A DNA stretch of 64,000 bases from an uncultured Bacilli bacterium. Lineage in GTDB: Bacteria; Bacillota_I; Bacilli_A; RF39; UBA660. A program made the translations under genes and the position numbers. Shown piece by piece: positions 62,818-64,000 of the stretch. The stretch spans positions 62,001-126,000 of the forward strand of contig CAKPLY010000003.1 of the NCBI GenBank assembly GCA_934167825.1. Direction: 5' to 3'. The notes beneath the pieces are model-generated. The model worked only from the letters and a program-made list of their open reading frames with translations. It was not told where the DNA came from and did not search any database. Numbering within the stretch: the stretch's first letter is position 1; each line of letters opens with the position of its first letter.

Positions 62818-63097
62818 TTTGGGTTCTTTTTGTTGTACTTTATATTGTTTTTTTCATAAATATTTTGTAAGTTTAGCCAAAAATCTGTTGGCATATTAAA
62901 GATATAGTCTAAGGCATTAGCAAGTTGTAAAGATATATTTACTATTTCTTCAATAAATTTATTTATATATCCAGGCTCAAGCCTAGTTTTTATTGCAATG
63001 TCTTCTTTTATCATTTTTCTATCTTGCAAAATTTCTTTTATCGTTTTTATGGGATAAATGATTAATTTTAATATTAAACTATTCTTTTTTTTGTCAT
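62796..63097 (-). pseudogene. HigA-like XRE antitoxin gene, interrupted at an A8 tract
   Basis: From ATG 63097 (GGGG eight bases upstream) the frame reads MTKKRIV and stops. A -1 shift at the run of eight A (plus-strand T 63085-63092) gives one continuous 100-residue protein. It contains YPIKTIKEILQDRKMIKED, LEPGYINKFIEEIVNISLQL and the HigA-type end FNMPTDFWLNLQNIYEKNN. This is a helix-turn-helix antitoxin of the HigA/VapI group. A TTG start at 63029 would give 77 residues without the first helix. The A AAA AAA run is a good ribosomal slippery site, so this could be programmed frameshifting, phase variation, decay or a sequencing error. It ends in TGA and overlaps the RNase J gene by 22 bases. 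Confidence 0.6.
62804..62831 (+). terminator. Terminator after the RNase J gene
   Basis: AAAAGAAC (62804-62811), an 11-base loop that contains the TAG stop (62815-62817), GTTCTTTT (62823-62830), then T and GTTG. It works in both directions and overlaps the end of the convergent antitoxin-like gene. Confidence 0.65.
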
Positions 63098-63107
63098 ATT
63101 ATTACCC

Positions 63108-64000
63108 CTATTTATCAAATTCTTCATGAAGTTTATTGATATAGTAACTTCTCATATTATTTAATATTTCATTTATTACTTCAAAAGATACTTCCCTTTC
63201 TGTTTTGTTTGTGGTATCAAATATATATAAATTTATACTTTCTTCTTTAGATATTTTTTTTATATTAAGTAAAGCTTTATTATATTCATTTATGTTTTCT
63301 TCATTTAAAAATGTTCTTTTTTCTAATGATAAATTTGCTTTGTAATCTCTTTTTAATGATGTTAAAGAGTCAGTATATGTTCCTATTATAATATTTATTT
63401 TCTCTTTTATAAGTGGGATATATTCCTTTTTATAGTCTTCATATTCAAGAAGTGACATATCAGCTTTGTTGTATAACCTATCTATCCAAATTAAACGATC
63501 TAATAATGACCTATCTATTATTATAATATCAATATTTTTTTCTATTTCATTATTTAAATCTTTTAGAACGTATTTTGGTATTTCTACGTTTACTATTTTT
63601 TTATATTCACTTTTTAATCTAGGATAGATTATTTCTTTGTATCTTTTCGAGGTAGTAAATTCTTCCATAGTAGTAATTTTAAATCCTACTTTTTTAAAGA
63701 AGTCATATAAATTATTCATAAGAGTAGTTTTACCTGTTCTTGGAGTACCGGTAAATTCTATTACATATGGTTTATGATTGCTTAGTACTTTTATCATTTT
63801 ATATATCTCTTGTTTTTTATAGTGAATAGTTAGTAATTCTTGGTACTCACTTTGGTTATCTTTAAAAATTCTTCTTTCTAAAGAATCATGTTTGTCATCA
63901 TTAAAAACATCATCAATTAGCAATTTTAGTCTTGTAAACATTGTATAATTACTATCTTCATTATGTATTAGACTATTATATATTTCAGTATAGTACCATT
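63108..64000 (-). CDS. P-loop protein, kinase-like, partial (runs off the right edge)
   Basis: The frame is open from the window edge through 63108; an internal ATG at 63941 has no ribosome binding site, so the true start lies outside. The visible 297 residues have Walker A EFTGTPRTGKTTLMNNLYDF and, about 90 residues on, DIIIIDRSLLDRLIWIDRLY. The DRS motif after a hydrophobic strand resembles deoxynucleoside or thymidylate kinase-like folds. The sequence before the P-loop is not recognised. It ends 10 bases before the HigA-like gene starts, a spacing typical of toxin-antitoxin or coupled genes. Its function is unknown; a toxin role is inference only. Confidence 0.6.
   Translation of the reverse strand, partial: WYYTEIYNSLIHNEDSNYTMFTRLKLLIDDVFNDDKHDSLERRIFKDNQSEYQELLTIHYKKQEIYKMIKVLSNHKPYVIEFTGTPRTGKTTLMNNLYDFFKKVGFKITTMEEFTTSKRYKEIIYPRLKSEYKKIVNVEIPKYVLKDLNNEIEKNIDIIIIDRSLLDRLIWIDRLYNKADMSLLEYEDYKKEYIPLIKEKINIIIGTYTDSLTSLKRDYKANLSLEKRTFLNEENINEYNKALLNIKKISKEESINLYIFDTTNKTEREVSFEVINEILNNMRSYYINKLHEEFDK

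Noticed and set aside
63108..63941. Complete 277-residue P-loop protein starting at ATG 63941
   Set aside because: No ribosome binding site before that ATG and the frame is open to the window edge, so the gene is treated as partial.

Overview
The window is AT-rich, densely packed bacterial chromosome. It looks like a Bacillota (Firmicutes) genome of the Bacilli/Erysipelotrichia/RF39 type. Supporting signs are AGGAGG-type ribosome binding sites, rplI-dnaB followed by walJ-like and rlmH genes, a zinc-type S14, FtsEX, YitT proteins, RNase J and Spo0A. The lineage call is inference. The genetic code is the standard bacterial one: prfB keeps its internal UGA frameshift site and itself ends in UGA, which argues against a Mycoplasma-type code. 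Almost every gene lies on the minus strand; only the thioredoxin-like gene (49.6 kb), a membrane protein (57.9 kb) and RNase J (61.1 kb) are on the plus strand. I see no tRNA, rRNA, CRISPR array, insertion sequence or prophage.

Layout from left to right. At 0-4.1 kb there is an arginine-flavoured set: the start of arginine deiminase (cut by the window edge), a polar amino-acid ABC importer and a YfcC-type antiporter. At 4.1-8.2 kb lie lysS, an RDD membrane protein, dusB and an RluA-type pseudouridine synthase. At 8.2-12.7 kb is the rplI-dnaB-M23 peptidase-metallo-beta-lactamase-rlmH operon. At 12.9-13.6 kb is a short-chain dehydrogenase. At 13.6-27.9 kb is the complete S10-spc-alpha ribosomal superoperon (rpsJ to rplQ) with secY, adk, map, infA and rpoA; rpmD (L30) is absent. 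At 28-32.5 kb are ftsEX, two tandem YitT paralogs and prfB.

At 32.6-35.6 kb a three-gene unit encodes a SipW-type signal peptidase, a TasA/camelysin-like protein and a repeat-containing membrane-anchored protein, a candidate surface-fibre system. At 36-39.4 kb are three envelope-glycan genes. At 40.1-49.5 kb is a ten-gene Tad-like pilus locus. It has a degenerate TadZ, TadA with a long Asn-rich tail, TadB, TadC, a CpaB-like protein, three small pilin-like proteins and two secreted or anchored proteins, one large and Cys-rich. A membrane-anchored thioredoxin-like protein is divergently transcribed from it. At 50-55 kb are argS, a flippase-like polytopic protein and an ABC exporter. At 55-58.6 kb are a 2-hydroxyacyl-CoA dehydratase activase and a three-gene cluster resembling parts of flavin-based extracellular electron transfer loci. 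At 58.6-62.8 kb are spo0A with tandem 0A boxes, pgk and RNase J. The window ends with a HigA-like antitoxin gene interrupted at an A8 tract and a P-loop protein that runs off the edge.

Regulatory sequence is legible. Many genes have a TGnTAtAAT extended -10, and most operons end in a hairpin that touches or overlaps the stop codon.
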